Shown here: positions 46,904 to 57,506 of the stretch, one piece after another
How the letters are laid out: each line of letters starts with the position of its first letter
Numbering within the stretch: position 1 is the stretch's first letter
Assembly: GCF_029207565.1 (NCBI RefSeq)
Contig: NZ_JANCMW010000007.1
Location: 1 to 64,000, forward strand
Length of the DNA stretch: 64,000 bases
Direction: 5' to 3'
Source: Marinobacter iranensis
GTDB lineage: Bacteria > Pseudomonadota > Gammaproteobacteria > Pseudomonadales > Oleiphilaceae
Notes under the pieces: model-generated
Seen by the model: the letters and a program-made list of their open reading frames with translations, nothing else
The model's database searches: none
What the model was told of the DNA's origin: nothing
Made by a program: the position numbers and the translations under genes

Positions 46904-47983
46904 ATGTATATAGTGACCAATCGAACCGTCGATGAAAGCAAACACAGCGAAAGCGAGGCCTTTGGCAGCAAGCCAATTGAGGGACCCAACGAGCTACGGC
47001 TGGCCGAGGTGTCCCGCAGGGGGGACCGTTGGCACGTTGACGTTCTCCCTGACCAGATAACGCCGGAAATGGCGAAAAGTGTTGGCCTGAACCCAGACAA
47101 TACCTACCCCGCAAGCGCCTATGTGGCGCGCAAGTTGATCGAAAAGGGAGGGCATGGCCCGGGTTCCCGGGAATCGGGGAAAAACCTGCTGCTGTTTGTT
47201 CACGGTTTCAACAACGATATGACGGATGTACTTGATCGGGCTGAAAGGCTGGAAGAAAACTACGACGTTGAAGTCATCGTTTTTAGCTGGCCCGCCAACG
47301 GCGGCGGACTGCGCGGAGTACTGAGCTACAAGAGCGACAAGCGGGATGCGCTCGCCTCGGTAGGTGCCTTCAATCGCGTGCTTGAGAAGCTGGAGGTGCT
47401 GGTCAGCGAGTTCCATGCACGGTATGTAATGGAACTGGAAGTGCGGGCTGAAAAGCGATTCAAGGACAATGCCGCTGCGTGGGATAGCTACTTTGCGAAG
47501 GAGGTCCAGAAGCACTGCCCGTTTACCGTGAACATGATGCTCCACAGTATGGGGAATTATCTTTACAAGCATCTGTTGAAAAGTTCGGTCTACAACGGCG
47601 ACCGCCTGCTATTCGACAACATTGTGATGGTTGCGGCGGACACCAATAACGAAAACCACGCTGAGTGGGTTGACCGGATCCAGTATCGAAACAGGCTGTA
47701 TATCACCCTCAACGAGAACGATGGCGCCCTGAAGGCGTCCCGGTTGAAAATGGGTGAACAGCAGAAGGCACGGCTGGGGCATTACCTGCGCAGGCTGGAT
47801 TCCAGGGTTGCGACTTACATGGACTTTACCGGCCAGCCCCATGTCGGAGATGCCCACGCCTACTTTGAGGAAACACCCCTCAGAAACAGGAAGGTGCTTG
47901 ATTTCTTTACGGCGGCCTTGAACGGAAAAGTGGCCGAAAAAAGAACGCGCTTCGATCCGTCACGGAACATTCACCTGCTGTGA
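46904..47983 (+). CDS. Alpha/beta hydrolase, DUF900 type
   Basis: A 359-residue protein of the DUF900 alpha/beta-hydrolase group. LLLFVHGFNNDMTDVLDRAE is the oxyanion-hole strand-turn, VIVFSWPANG follows and LHSMGNYLY is the nucleophile elbow with Ser. An unusual helical insert of about 60 residues between these (ELEVRAEKRFKDNAAAWDSY region) and no signal peptide are noted. ATG 46904 (MYIVTNR) is preferred. Substrate unknown. Confidence 0.75.
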   Translation: MYIVTNRTVDESKHSESEAFGSKPIEGPNELRLAEVSRRGDRWHVDVLPDQITPEMAKSVGLNPDNTYPASAYVARKLIEKGGHGPGSRESGKNLLLFVHGFNNDMTDVLDRAERLEENYDVEVIVFSWPANGGGLRGVLSYKSDKRDALASVGAFNRVLEKLEVLVSEFHARYVMELEVRAEKRFKDNAAAWDSYFAKEVQKHCPFTVNMMLHSMGNYLYKHLLKSSVYNGDRLLFDNIVMVAADTNNENHAEWVDRIQYRNRLYITLNENDGALKASRLKMGEQQKARLGHYLRRLDSRVATYMDFTGQPHVGDAHAYFEETPLRNRKVLDFFTAALNGKVAEKRTRFDPSRNIHLL

Positions 47984-48063
47984 GTCGGGCCCGAGGTATT
48001 CCTGAGATGCTACTATTAGCCTGACCTGAAACTGGCTAAATACTGCGTTGCTAAAGAGGTTGC

Positions 48064-48525
48064 ATGGAAACTGAAATTCCTCCCCTGGATATGCTACTCC
48101 GGCTCTCTGTTGCTGCGGGCCTTGCTTTGTTCCTCGGCCTTGAGCGCGAACTGCGTGGCAAGCCCGCCGGGCTGCGTTCCCACATGCTGGTATCGTTGGG
48201 GTCGGCAACCTTCATTATCATCGGGATGAGCGTACTGTATTCCACGGCGGAGGGTGATCCGTCTGCCCGCATCGATCCTACCCGCGTAGTCCAGGGCGTG
48301 GTTGGCGGCATCGGCTTCCTGGGTGCCGGCAGCATCATCCGCAGCGGCGGGCAAATTCAGGGCATCACCACTGGAGCCTCAATCTGGCTTGCGGGTGCCA
48401 TTGGGGTCTCCGCGGGTATTAACAATTTCTACCTGGCGGGGATGGTGACGGTCATGGCACTGGTGATTATGGTGGTTCTTGGCCGCTTCGAGAGGGAACT
48501 GGTTTCCGAAGAGAACGATCAGTGA
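48064..48525 (+). CDS. MgtC/SapB family membrane protein
   Basis: A 153-residue protein with five hydrophobic helices. GLERELRGKPAGLRSHMLVSLGSA near residue 20 and GIGFLGAGSIIRSGGQIQGITTGASIW near 80 are the MgtC family signature. MgtC inhibits F-ATP synthase and aids growth in low magnesium in Salmonella; this short form lacks the C-terminal ACT-like domain. Role here is inferred. Confidence 0.88.
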   Translation: METEIPPLDMLLRLSVAAGLALFLGLERELRGKPAGLRSHMLVSLGSATFIIIGMSVLYSTAEGDPSARIDPTRVVQGVVGGIGFLGAGSIIRSGGQIQGITTGASIWLAGAIGVSAGINNFYLAGMVTVMALVIMVVLGRFERELVSEENDQ

Positions 48526-48529
48526 CTTC

Positions 48530-48553
48530 GGCCAGCAATTCGCTGGCCCCTTT
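48530..48553 (+). terminator. Likely terminator after mgtC-like gene
   Basis: GGCCAGC (48530-48536) pairs with GCTGGCC (48542-48548) around a 5-base loop, followed by CCTTT. The T-run is short, so efficiency is uncertain. It lies between convergent genes. Confidence 0.5.
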
Positions 48554-48578
48554 GGTGTCGTCGGACGATTGTCTGGTT

Positions 48579-48920
48579 TCAGATACGTTGTGGCCCCTGG
48601 CCCGGATGAATAAACCACCGTGGTTGCATTGCCCGCAGCGTCAGATAGGCGAGCGGGGCTATCACGCCCAGCATGGGTGTGACGATCAGGAAGGGCACAA
48701 AACTCCTGAAATGCCCGCCCTGGGCCACATGATCACGGTAGAGAAAATACATCAGTAGCAGCACGGCTATGCCCAGGTCGAGCACGACCTGCAGGGACTC
48801 CTTTTGAGTAAACAGGCTGAAAAACCATTGCCAGAAGCCTTCACCTGAGGTGGCGAGTACCCACAGTGTGAAACTGGTGAAGAGTATGAAAACCAGTGGA
48901 ACGATTCGGGTCAGTATCAT
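48579..48920 (-). CDS. Small inner-membrane protein, possibly DUF2834-like
   Basis: A 113-residue protein with three hydrophobic helices (about residues 5-28, 45-62 and 72-95) and a VVLDLGIAVLLLMYFLYRD segment that recalls DUF2834 proteins. This family assignment is weak. ATG 48920 gives a Met followed directly by the first helix. It is convergent with the mgtC-like gene and divergent from an HTH gene. Confidence 0.6.
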   Translation of the reverse strand: MILTRIVPLVFILFTSFTLWVLATSGEGFWQWFFSLFTQKESLQVVLDLGIAVLLLMYFLYRDHVAQGGHFRSFVPFLIVTPMLGVIAPLAYLTLRAMQPRWFIHPGQGPQRI

Positions 48921-49029
48921 TGTCCATTGCCTCCGTGTGCGCATTGCCAGAATTGGTTATGCTTTCAGTCAAGAGCATGCACCGGCGGCGACCCCGGCGC
49001 ACTTCCCGAATAGGTAAAGGCCAGGCACC

Positions 49030-49833
49030 ATGACTATCAATGAAACGTCGATTTCCCGGAATGGTGAGCGCAGCGCATTTGGGCACAAACTGCGTTATTG
49101 GCGGCGTCATCGGGGTATGAGCCAGCTTGATCTGGCCCTTGAGGCGGAAATTTCTCCACGCCATCTTTCGTTTATAGAAACCGGTCGTTCCCGCCCGAAG
49201 CGGGAGCTGATCCTGAAGCTGGCTGAAACCCTCGATATTCCCTTGCGAGAGCGCAATGAATTGTTGATGGCAGCGGGTTTGCCGGCGGCCTATTTCGAGG
49301 AGGATTACCACAGCAGCGAGCTGGTGGTATATCGCAAGGCCATTCACGAGCTAATCACCAACCACCAACCGTATCCCGCCCTGGTGCTTAACCGCTGGGG
49401 CGATGTGGTGGATGGCAACGCCACAACCTACCTGATGTTTCCGGAATTCAGGGCGGATAACCCCGTCAACCTTTACCAGACCTATCTGTCGTCGCCAAAA
49501 TGGAAGGAACTGGTAGTAAACTGGGATGAAGTGGCCTGGGCAGCCTATGAGCACCTAGTCAGTGATGCTTCGCGTTACCGGGGCGATGAGCGCATGCAGG
49601 CGCTGATCCTGGAGATCCAGGACCTTTTGCGGGATACCCCCAGGCCGGACATGATGCCCGATAGCCCCTCCATTCGCACGCGCCTGAATATGGGCGGGGA
49701 AATTCTGGAAACCACCACAATGATCGCCCGTTTCGGGCCGGTGAATGACGTTTTTCTCTCTGAGTTGAGAGTTGAGATGATTTTTCCCGCCAATGAGGGA
49801 GCGCGTCGGTTCTTCTCACAGTTTGCGGGTTGA
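49030..49833 (+). CDS. XRE-family regulator with MmyB-like domain
   Basis: A 267-residue protein: XRE HTH at about residues 15-75 (LRYWRRHRGMSQLDLALEAE, then ISPRHLSFIETGRSRP) and a MmyB-like sensory domain after residue 100 with the SPKWKELVVNWDEVA segment. MmyB-type domains resemble PAS folds and may bind fatty-acid-like ligands. It is 56 bases before an SDR gene in the same direction; those two genes are often paired in related bacteria. Confidence 0.85.
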   Translation: MTINETSISRNGERSAFGHKLRYWRRHRGMSQLDLALEAEISPRHLSFIETGRSRPKRELILKLAETLDIPLRERNELLMAAGLPAAYFEEDYHSSELVVYRKAIHELITNHQPYPALVLNRWGDVVDGNATTYLMFPEFRADNPVNLYQTYLSSPKWKELVVNWDEVAWAAYEHLVSDASRYRGDERMQALILEIQDLLRDTPRPDMMPDSPSIRTRLNMGGEILETTTMIARFGPVNDVFLSELRVEMIFPANEGARRFFSQFAG

Positions 49834-49889
49834 ACTCCGCGGCCGTTAGTCCGTATAAGTGAACCTTTCCCACAGACCAGGAGGTTTCC

Positions 49890-50561
49890 ATGCCTGATAA
49901 CAGAACCGTTGTCATTACCGGTGCCAATCGTGGCATCGGCCTTGAACTTGCTCGCCATTACGCCCGTGAGGGCAGCGATGTGATTGGTGTTTGTCGGGAG
50001 GCGTCCGCAGAGCTCAGGGAAGTGGCTGCTCGTGTCATTGAAGGGGTGGATGTAACCACCGACAGTGGCATCGGGAAACTGACGGACGAGCTGAAAGGGC
50101 AATCGATCGACTTGCTGATCAACAATGCCGGACTGCTACAGGATGAAAATCTGGGCAGCATCGATTTCGATTCCATCCGCACCCAGATGGAAATCAATGC
50201 CTACGCGCCGCTGCGAGTGGCGGAGGCGCTGGTGCCGCAGATTCCGCAGGGCGGCAGGATCGCCAACATCACAAGCCGCATGGGCTCCATTGCCGACAAC
50301 GATTCCGGTGGCCGCTATGGTTACCGTGCCTCCAAGGCGGCATTGAATGCCTTTGGAAAATCGCTGGCCATGGACCTGAAACCGAAAGGCATCGCCGTGG
50401 CCCAGCTCCATCCCGGCTATGTGCAAACCCGCATGGTGAACTTTGGCGGGCTGATCACTCCCGAGGAATCAGCAAAAGGCCTTGCCGCCAGGATCGAAGG
50501 ATTGAATCTGGAGAACACCGGTTCGTTCTGGCACAGCAACGGCGAGGAGCTGCCCTGGTAA
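49890..50561 (+). CDS. Short-chain dehydrogenase/reductase
   Basis: A 223-residue SDR with VVITGANRGIGLELARHYA at the N-terminus, NNAG near residue 77, ITSRMGS with catalytic Ser near 129 and YGYRASKAALN with Tyr-x-x-x-Lys near 144. An AGGAGG ribosome site precedes ATG 49890. It resembles the csgA-like / carbonyl-reductase branch. Substrate unknown. It converges on ptxE. Confidence 0.87.
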   Translation: MPDNRTVVITGANRGIGLELARHYAREGSDVIGVCREASAELREVAARVIEGVDVTTDSGIGKLTDELKGQSIDLLINNAGLLQDENLGSIDFDSIRTQMEINAYAPLRVAEALVPQIPQGGRIANITSRMGSIADNDSGGRYGYRASKAALNAFGKSLAMDLKPKGIAVAQLHPGYVQTRMVNFGGLITPEESAKGLAARIEGLNLENTGSFWHSNGEELPW

Positions 50562-50581
50562 CGAATGGCCAGGAGTGCCGG

Positions 50582-51442
50582 TCAGTGGCACAAGTGGCTG
50601 ACAAAGGTGGACACGGGTGGATGCCGGGCGATAGCTTCGGGGCAGATGACCATCAGTTCCTTTGCCAGCCCGGGGTCGCTGACCGGGATCGCCCGTAAGG
50701 TGCCGGTGTGGACTTCCTCACTGACAGCGGCCGCCAGCACCAGCGAAATGCCCAGCCCTGCCTTGACCGCCTGTTTCACTGCCTCCGTGCTGCCGAGTTG
50801 CATGGACACTTCCGGGAACGGCCCGCTTCCGCCGAAAAAGTTCGCCAGCAGCCGGCCTGTGCCGGTGCCCGGCTCCCCTCCAAGCAATGTCATACCGGCG
50901 AGGGTTTCCCGGTCTATCTGGTTCAGTCCCGCACAGGGATGATCCGGCGGCACGATCAGTACCACGGGCTCCTGTTTCCAGTCATGCGCCTGGAAGCCAG
51001 GTTTGGGGTGCCACCATTCCATAACGGCGATATCCAGTTCACCACTGGTCAGTTGCCGGGCGATGGCCGGGTTGTTGTCGATCACCAGCTCAACGTCGGG
51101 CACTGCCTGCCTGTCGATAAACGTGCGGACGTGAGGCTGCAGCATATAGATGCCAATATTGGAGCTGGCGCCCACCCGCAGGCTTGTGCCTGTTACCGCT
51201 TCCCGTGCCCGTTCGTCGAGCCGCAACATACTGAGTGCGAAAGGCATCAGTGCCAGCGCGGCTCTCGTGGGTTCACAGCCCGCTTTACCGCGCCGGATAA
51301 GCAACACCTCCAGTTGTTCTTCCAGCTTCTGGATGTGCTGGGAAATGGTGGGCTGGGCGATTCCGAGGTGGTTGGCGGCGGCCTGGAAACTCCGATGCTG
51401 AACGAGGGTGATAAAGCTCTTCAGCCAGACCAGGTTCAACAT
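50582..51442 (-). CDS. ptxE: LysR-family regulator of phosphite operon, PtxE
   Basis: A 286-residue LysR protein with HTH residues 1-60 ([20 protein letters not shown], then [15 protein letters not shown]) and an effector domain with [20 protein letters not shown]. It is the last gene of ptxABCDE and overlaps ptxD by 7 bases. In Pseudomonas stutzeri the same position is held by the LysR-type ptxE, whose role is not fully clear. It is called ptxE by context and family. Confidence 0.82.
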   Translation of the reverse strand: MLNLVWLKSFITLVQHRSFQAAANHLGIAQPTISQHIQKLEEQLEVLLIRRGKAGCEPTRAALALMPFALSMLRLDERAREAVTGTSLRVGASSNIGIYMLQPHVRTFIDRQAVPDVELVIDNNPAIARQLTSGELDIAVMEWWHPKPGFQAHDWKQEPVVLIVPPDHPCAGLNQIDRETLAGMTLLGGEPGTGTGRLLANFFGGSGPFPEVSMQLGSTEAVKQAVKAGLGISLVLAAAVSEEVHTGTLRAIPVSDPGLAKELMVICPEAIARHPPVSTFVSHLCH

Positions 51443-52446
51443 GTCGCAGCCTTCGGTGTAACCGGTGAGTTGACGGCATCCCGGGGCCGCTCGCCTGTCA
51501 GGGCCTGGAGTATGTTGTCCGCGGCGCGCTGTTCGATGGCGAGTCTCACGTCCCTGACGGCAGAGCCGGTATGGGCGGTGAACAGCGTGTTCGAGTGCGC
51601 CAGAAGCGCCGGGTCAATTCGCTGGGGGCGATCCTCCCTGGCCCAATCCTCCATTTCAAACACGTCCGCGGCGTAGCCCCCCAGATGCCCGGACATCAGT
51701 GATTGCAACACCGCCGCCTCGTCCACGACCGATCCGCGGCAGGGGTTCACCAGGAACGCACCTCGCTTCATCTTGCGAAGGCGTTCCGGGTTGATGGTGT
51801 GCAGGGTCTGCTCGTTCAGGGCAAGCGCCAGTATCACGATGTCGGAGGTGGTGAGCAGATCTTCGAGATCTGACCTGGAAACACCCAGGGCCTTTTCCTC
51901 AGTAGCGTTCAAGGCTTCCGGTTGGGAGTACTGAATCCGGGCCCCCCAGCCCTGGAATCGCGCTGCAACCGCTTTGCCGATTGCGCCCATGCCTACAATG
52001 CCGATGGTCGAGCCTTCAATGCCAAGACCATAGAACCGGGGCTGCCAGCCCTGGAAGTTCCCGGAACGGACGAACTGGTCCGCTGGCCGTATCTGGCGAA
52101 CCAGGCCGATGGTCAATCCGATCGTGAGCTCGGCGGTGGGCACTGTCAGCAAATCAGGAACGAAGGTCAGCCAGACCCCGTGACGGCTACAAGCGTCTAC
52201 GTCAAAGTTATCGAATCCTTTCAGGGCGGCGCCGATGACCTTCAGGTCAGGGCAGGCCGCCAGAAATTCCTCGCTGATGCGGTCGGGCATAAACGCCATC
52301 ATGGCATCGGCCGTTGCCGTGCGGGCCCTGACCGAATCCGCGGGCAGGGTGGTGGCGGACTGATTGGTGATCAGTTCACAATGGGGTTCCAGACTGGCCA
52401 GTACACTGTCGTGAACCCGGTGGGTGATGACAACTCTCGGTTTCAT
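51436..52446 (-). CDS. ptxD: Phosphite (phosphonate) dehydrogenase PtxD
   Basis: A 336-residue D-2-hydroxyacid-dehydrogenase-family enzyme that oxidises phosphite to phosphate with NAD+. It aligns without gaps to Pseudomonas stutzeri PtxD by my recollection, so numbering transfers directly. Residues Met53, Lys76, Trp134, Tyr139, Arg237, Glu266, His292 and Arg301, all reported as active-site residues, are present. At the cofactor positions 175-176 the stutzeri enzyme has Glu-Ala, whereas this one has Gln-Pro (YSQPEALN). It is the enzyme step of the ptx operon. Confidence 0.93.
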   Translation of the reverse strand: MKPRVVITHRVHDSVLASLEPHCELITNQSATTLPADSVRARTATADAMMAFMPDRISEEFLAACPDLKVIGAALKGFDNFDVDACSRHGVWLTFVPDLLTVPTAELTIGLTIGLVRQIRPADQFVRSGNFQGWQPRFYGLGIEGSTIGIVGMGAIGKAVAARFQGWGARIQYSQPEALNATEEKALGVSRSDLEDLLTTSDIVILALALNEQTLHTINPERLRKMKRGAFLVNPCRGSVVDEAAVLQSLMSGHLGGYAADVFEMEDWAREDRPQRIDPALLAHSNTLFTAHTGSAVRDVRLAIEQRAADNILQALTGERPRDAVNSPVTPKAATC

Positions 52447-52455
52447 TCGGTGTCC

Positions 52456-53286
52456 TTATTTGAATTTCTTGCGGAGGTGGCCGCTCAGGCTATCCACCAA
52501 TGTCACCATCAACAGAATGACAATAAGAATGGCGCTGACTTCCTGATACTGCATGATGCGCAACGACCCCATGAGCTCGAAGCCGATACCGCCGGCACCG
52601 ACCATGCCCATCACCGTTGAGGCGCGGAAGTTATATTCCCAGCGATAGATGGACACATCGGCAAACTGGGGTAACACCTGCGGCAGGACAGCGTGCCAGA
52701 GTACCTGCAACCGGGTGGCGCCGGAGGCATCGGCAGCCTCTACCGGAGCCTCGTCCACATGTTCGATGGCCTCGGCGAAGAACTTGCCCACCATGCCGAT
52801 GGAATGCAGGCCCAGGGCAAGCACACCCGGTAGCGCGCCAAAGCCCACCGCCGCCACGAAAATGATGCCCATGATGAGCTCCGGCACCGAGCGCAGGCCA
52901 TTCAGAATGGTGCGGGTGACGTGGAATACCACCGGATGTGGCGTGGTGTTGCGGGCCGCCAGAAAGGCCAGGGGCACGGACGCTGACACTGCTATGGCGG
53001 TGCCGGCAATGCTCATTGCGAGGGTGTCCAAAAGGGGCGAAACCCAGTCCATTACGTTGGTAAAGTCGGGTGGTAGCGACTCTCCCAGCAGGGTGGCGAT
53101 CGCTGGGACCCCGTTGGCAAGGGTGCGGAAATTGAGCAGGTCCACGTACCAGCTGGCAAAGAAAACCACCACCAGTACCAGGGCCGACTGCCAGAGCTTG
53201 CTCCGCCAGCCCCGTGCGTGTTCATCCAGCACGGAAGCCGACGGGGCCGGCGACAGGGTCGCCGGTTCCGTCGTAGTGTGATTCAT
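52456..53286 (-). CDS. ptxC: Phosphite ABC transporter permease PtxC
   Basis: A 276-residue permease of the PhnE/PtxC family with about six helices and an EAA loop VEAADASGATRLQVLWHAVLP near residue 178. The first 30 residues form a cytoplasmic tail rich in Thr/Pro/Ser. It transports phosphite with PtxA and PtxB. It is 8 bases after the ptxB stop. Confidence 0.9.
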   Translation of the reverse strand: MNHTTTEPATLSPAPSASVLDEHARGWRSKLWQSALVLVVVFFASWYVDLLNFRTLANGVPAIATLLGESLPPDFTNVMDWVSPLLDTLAMSIAGTAIAVSASVPLAFLAARNTTPHPVVFHVTRTILNGLRSVPELIMGIIFVAAVGFGALPGVLALGLHSIGMVGKFFAEAIEHVDEAPVEAADASGATRLQVLWHAVLPQVLPQFADVSIYRWEYNFRASTVMGMVGAGGIGFELMGSLRIMQYQEVSAILIVILLMVTLVDSLSGHLRKKFK

Positions 53287-53294
53287 AACGCCCC

Positions 53295-55000
<1,706 letters not shown>

Positions 55001-55067
55001 GGAATCACCTTTTGCAATAAATAAGCGCGCTTGATTGCGACTTACAATGCAACGGTAATCCGTGTGA

Positions 55068-55107
55068 GTGACAAAACCGTGTCAACCAGGTGACAAGTTA
55101 ATGACCT
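55068..55107 (-). promoter_or_regulatory. Pho-box array upstream of ptxA
   Basis: On the minus strand the repeats TTGTCAC, TTGACAC and TTGTCAC (55096-55090, 55085-55079, 55074-55068) are separated by exactly 4 bases, giving an 11-bp period. A fourth degenerate unit (AGGTCAT) lies at 55107-55101. PhoB binds direct CTGTCAT-type heptamers spaced 4 bases apart, so these fit closely. The nearest repeat is 68 bases from the ptxA start codon, a normal place for a PhoB-activated promoter. Confidence 0.8.
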
Positions 55108-55188
55108 GGCCTGTAGGCCAAGTTTACAGGTATCCGTTCATCTTCTAGTCTTAAAGGTGAGAACCTGAACTATCTGGAGGGTAGTCCG

Positions 55189-55383
55189 ATGAGCAAAGCG
55201 CTGAATGGAAACTTCACCTCGAAGGATCAGGCCAGGAACGTTCGGGACGACCTTATCGCGACGGGCATTCCTCAGGATAATATTTATATTGAGGATGAAC
55301 TGCAGGTGATCAGGGTTATGATCCCGATGGAAGAACGCAGGGAAATTGAGGAAATCTTTGATCGCCACGGGGTGACATACTAG
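55189..55383 (+). CDS. Small hypothetical protein, possible YflT-like fold
   Basis: A 64-residue protein beginning MSKALNGNFTSKDQARNVRD; the charged helices and VIRVMIPMEERREIEEIF strand suggest a small alpha/beta fold related to the general-stress YflT type, but this is tentative. A GGAGGG ribosome site sits 6-11 bases before ATG 55189. It is divergent from ptxA and ends at a terminator. Confidence 0.55.
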   Translation: MSKALNGNFTSKDQARNVRDDLIATGIPQDNIYIEDELQVIRVMIPMEERREIEEIFDRHGVTY

Positions 55384-55410
55384 CTTCTGCCCGTAACTGT
55401 GGAGCTATAA

Positions 55411-55436
55411 AAAAAGGCAGCCGAAGCTGCCTTTTT
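55411..55436. terminator. Bidirectional terminator
   Basis: GGCAGC (55416-55421) / GCTGCC (55426-55431) with a CGAA loop, flanked by A and T runs, ends both the small hypothetical gene and the cold-shock gene. Confidence 0.88.
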
Positions 55437-55455
55437 CAAACGTGCTGACTGTTAT

Positions 55456-55662
55456 TTAAACAGCAACTACGTTTTCAGCCTGCGGGCCTTTCTGGCCGTC
55501 GGTCACGGTGAACTCAACCTGCTGGCCTTCTGCCAGGGTCTTGAAACCGCCACCTTGAATTGCGCTGTAGTGAACGAAGACGTCCGGGCCGCTTTCGCGA
55601 GTGATAAAGCCGAAACCTTTTGCTTCGTTGAAAAACTTAACAGTACCGGTAGTTGTAGACAT
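55456..55662 (-). CDS. Cold-shock protein, CspA family
   Basis: A 68-residue cold-shock domain with RNP motifs KGFGFI and DVFVHY. It binds single-stranded RNA or DNA. The start is ATG 55662: AGGA sits 8 bases upstream, whereas ATG 55668 is too close to any ribosome site. The next gene starts 311 bases away, leaving room for a long 5' leader of the kind common in csp genes. Confidence 0.93.
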   Translation of the reverse strand: MSTTTGTVKFFNEAKGFGFITRESGPDVFVHYSAIQGGGFKTLAEGQQVEFTVTDGQKGPQAENVVAV

Positions 55663-55973
55663 AATCATAATCCTGAAATCGATAATTTAATGTGCCGCCA
55701 GACCATCTGAAACGATGACTGGTCAGCGTTGTGCGGAAACAAAAAACGCGCGGAATCAAAAACAGGACGGACAACTACCAAAAAACAGAGATGCGTCTTA
55801 TTCGTGAACTGCTGTGCTAAATCTTTCCTACGAAACGCACTGTACTCTTAAGTGCTTGGGATTGCCAAGTATATTTTCATACGCACTTACCGATGCGGTC
55901 CCGAATCAGAACAACTACTCTGAAGGCAATGGGATCGTAATTCGGCAACACAGAGGTTTGAAAGGGTGGGTTG
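55663..55973. other. Long intergenic spacer between csp and ABM genes
   Basis: This 311-base divergent region contains no gene I can support. On the minus strand it is rich in T runs (GTTTTTTG, CTGTTTTTG), as in csp 5' leaders. A possible promoter for csp is TTGGCA (55867-55862) with AGTACA 16 bases further, but it is not strong. Confidence 0.5.
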
Positions 55974-56297
55974 ATGAAATACATCTTTGAGGTTCGCATC
56001 CGGGAAGGACACACGGCAGAGGAATACGCCGACGCCTGGGTGCGTGCCAGCGAGATTATCCAGCAGGCCCCGGGAGCGCGGGGAACGGAGCTGCATCGGA
56101 AGATTGGCGACCCGAATGTGTTGATTGCCATTGCCAGTTGGGACAGCAAGGCGGACCGGGATGCAATGGAAGGGCAGCACAATCCGGAGGTTGCCCGCAT
56201 CATCCGCAGTGCCGCACCGTTCTGCGATATTACGCCGCTGGGCGAATTTGAAGACCCCGAGTGGGTGGTCATGCCGCCAGGCAAGAGCGATAGCTGA
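55974..56297 (+). CDS. ABM-like dimeric alpha/beta-barrel protein
   Basis: A 107-residue protein, MKYIFEVRIREGHTAEEYAD, with a helix (WVRASEIIQQAPGA) and the IAIASWDSKADRDAM segment. It resembles antibiotic-biosynthesis-monooxygenase (ABM) family small proteins. A TTG directly before ATG 55974 could also start it. It immediately precedes the CPBP gene and shares its transcript. Role unknown. Confidence 0.65.
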   Translation: MKYIFEVRIREGHTAEEYADAWVRASEIIQQAPGARGTELHRKIGDPNVLIAIASWDSKADRDAMEGQHNPEVARIIRSAAPFCDITPLGEFEDPEWVVMPPGKSDS

Positions 56298-56888
56298 GTG
56301 GATACCGCTGGCAGGCGCCCGCAGATTTCGTCCCGTGCGGCGTTGATGTTCCAGGGCGGCATCGGCGTGGTAGGGCTGGTGGCGATTGTTTTGTTCGGGA
56401 TTCCCGTCCGGTACGACGGGGTGGGCCCGGGTGTTGCCGTTTTCTGGGGCATAGCCGGCAGTGTGGCGACCTACGTCGTGATCATGATGCTGGCCCGGCT
56501 GCCAGGCCTGTTCCGTGACTCCCTGGGAGTCCAGTTGGAGCAATTGCATCGGTTTGCGTGTGATTATTCATGGCCTGTTCTGATTGCCCTTTCAGTTTTC
56601 GCCGGTGTGGGAGAGGAGTTGCTGTTCCGGGGCGCGATTCAGGGCTGGCTGGCCCAGCATGTGCACGACGCGGTCGCGATTGTGGCGGCTTCGGTGTTGT
56701 TCGGGTTGGTGCACTATCTTTCTTTTAGCTATTTCATACTGGCGACCGGGCTGGGGTTGGTGCTGGGAACCGCCTATGCGCTGACAGACAGTCTGGTGTT
56801 GGTGATGATCTGGCATGGCGTGTACGACATGATTGCACTGTATTGCCTGCGCCGGTTTCCGCGACTGTTCGGGGTGCATGTTGGATAG
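56298..56888 (+). CDS. CPBP-family intramembrane metalloprotease
   Basis: A 196-residue membrane protein with about five helices. The CAAX-protease/CPBP motif EELLFRG near residue 107, then GLVHYLSFSYF and the final WHGVYD His are present. Such proteins are membrane peptidases, sometimes linked to bacteriocin immunity. The start is GTG 56298, with the preceding gene ending at the adjacent base. It overlaps the next gene by 11 bases. Confidence 0.85.
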   Translation: MDTAGRRPQISSRAALMFQGGIGVVGLVAIVLFGIPVRYDGVGPGVAVFWGIAGSVATYVVIMMLARLPGLFRDSLGVQLEQLHRFACDYSWPVLIALSVFAGVGEELLFRGAIQGWLAQHVHDAVAIVAASVLFGLVHYLSFSYFILATGLGLVLGTAYALTDSLVLVMIWHGVYDMIALYCLRRFPRLFGVHVG

Positions 56889-57438
56889 GGCAGAAACGCT
56901 TCGCCTTTTCTTCGGGCTGGAAATTCCGGAATCGGTCAAACAACAATTGTTGTTGATTCAACGCCCGGTGGCCGGAGCACGCTGGCAGCGAGCGGATCAG
57001 TTGCACCTTACCCTGGTGTTTCTCGGCAATGTGGAAGTGCAGCAGCTTCCCGGCGTTCGTGATGCAGCCCGGAATTTGCCAGTCACACCGTTTGATCTGG
57101 CTATTAGTGGCATCGGCTGCTTTGGCGAGCCAGATCACCCACGGAATCTCTGGGCCGGGGTTCAGCCGGTGGAAGAACTGGCTGAATTGCATGATGCGCT
57201 CAATCAAAGGCTGGCATCCTGCGGATTCGGGCAGGTGAGACGCACTTTTCGGCCACATATCACACTGGCCCGTTTCAAGAAGGGACCGGGTTCGGTTGCC
57301 GATCTGCTTGAGGCCCATGAAAGGCAGCCTACAGGTACGTTTTTAGTGGATAGACTTGCCTTGTTTAAAAGCGTTCAGGGCGAGCACGGCTCGGTCTATC
57401 ACATAATCGAACGGTATCCTCTGGCCGGGTCAGGTTAA
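56878..57438 (+). CDS. thpR: RNA 2',3'-cyclic phosphodiesterase, ThpR (LigT)
   Basis: A 186-residue 2H phosphoesterase. The two His-x-Thr-x motifs are HLTL at His43 and HITL at His127. It hydrolyses 2',3'-cyclic phosphates to 2'-phosphates and can ligate tRNA halves in vitro. ATG 56878 overlaps the CPBP gene stop and is chosen because upstream codons are not family-like. Confidence 0.87.
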   Translation: MLDRAETLRLFFGLEIPESVKQQLLLIQRPVAGARWQRADQLHLTLVFLGNVEVQQLPGVRDAARNLPVTPFDLAISGIGCFGEPDHPRNLWAGVQPVEELAELHDALNQRLASCGFGQVRRTFRPHITLARFKKGPGSVADLLEAHERQPTGTFLVDRLALFKSVQGEHGSVYHIIERYPLAGSG

Positions 57439-57506
57439 TATCGATCACGCATACAGAGAGAATTTTCGGTACGATTTCGATTCAATACGTTGAATGAGTC
57501 TCCCGA

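Noticed and set aside
55110..55130. CCTGTA/TACAGG repeat near the ptx promoter as a LexA site
   Set aside because: The spacing does not fit CTGT-N8-ACAG, so LexA binding is unlikely.
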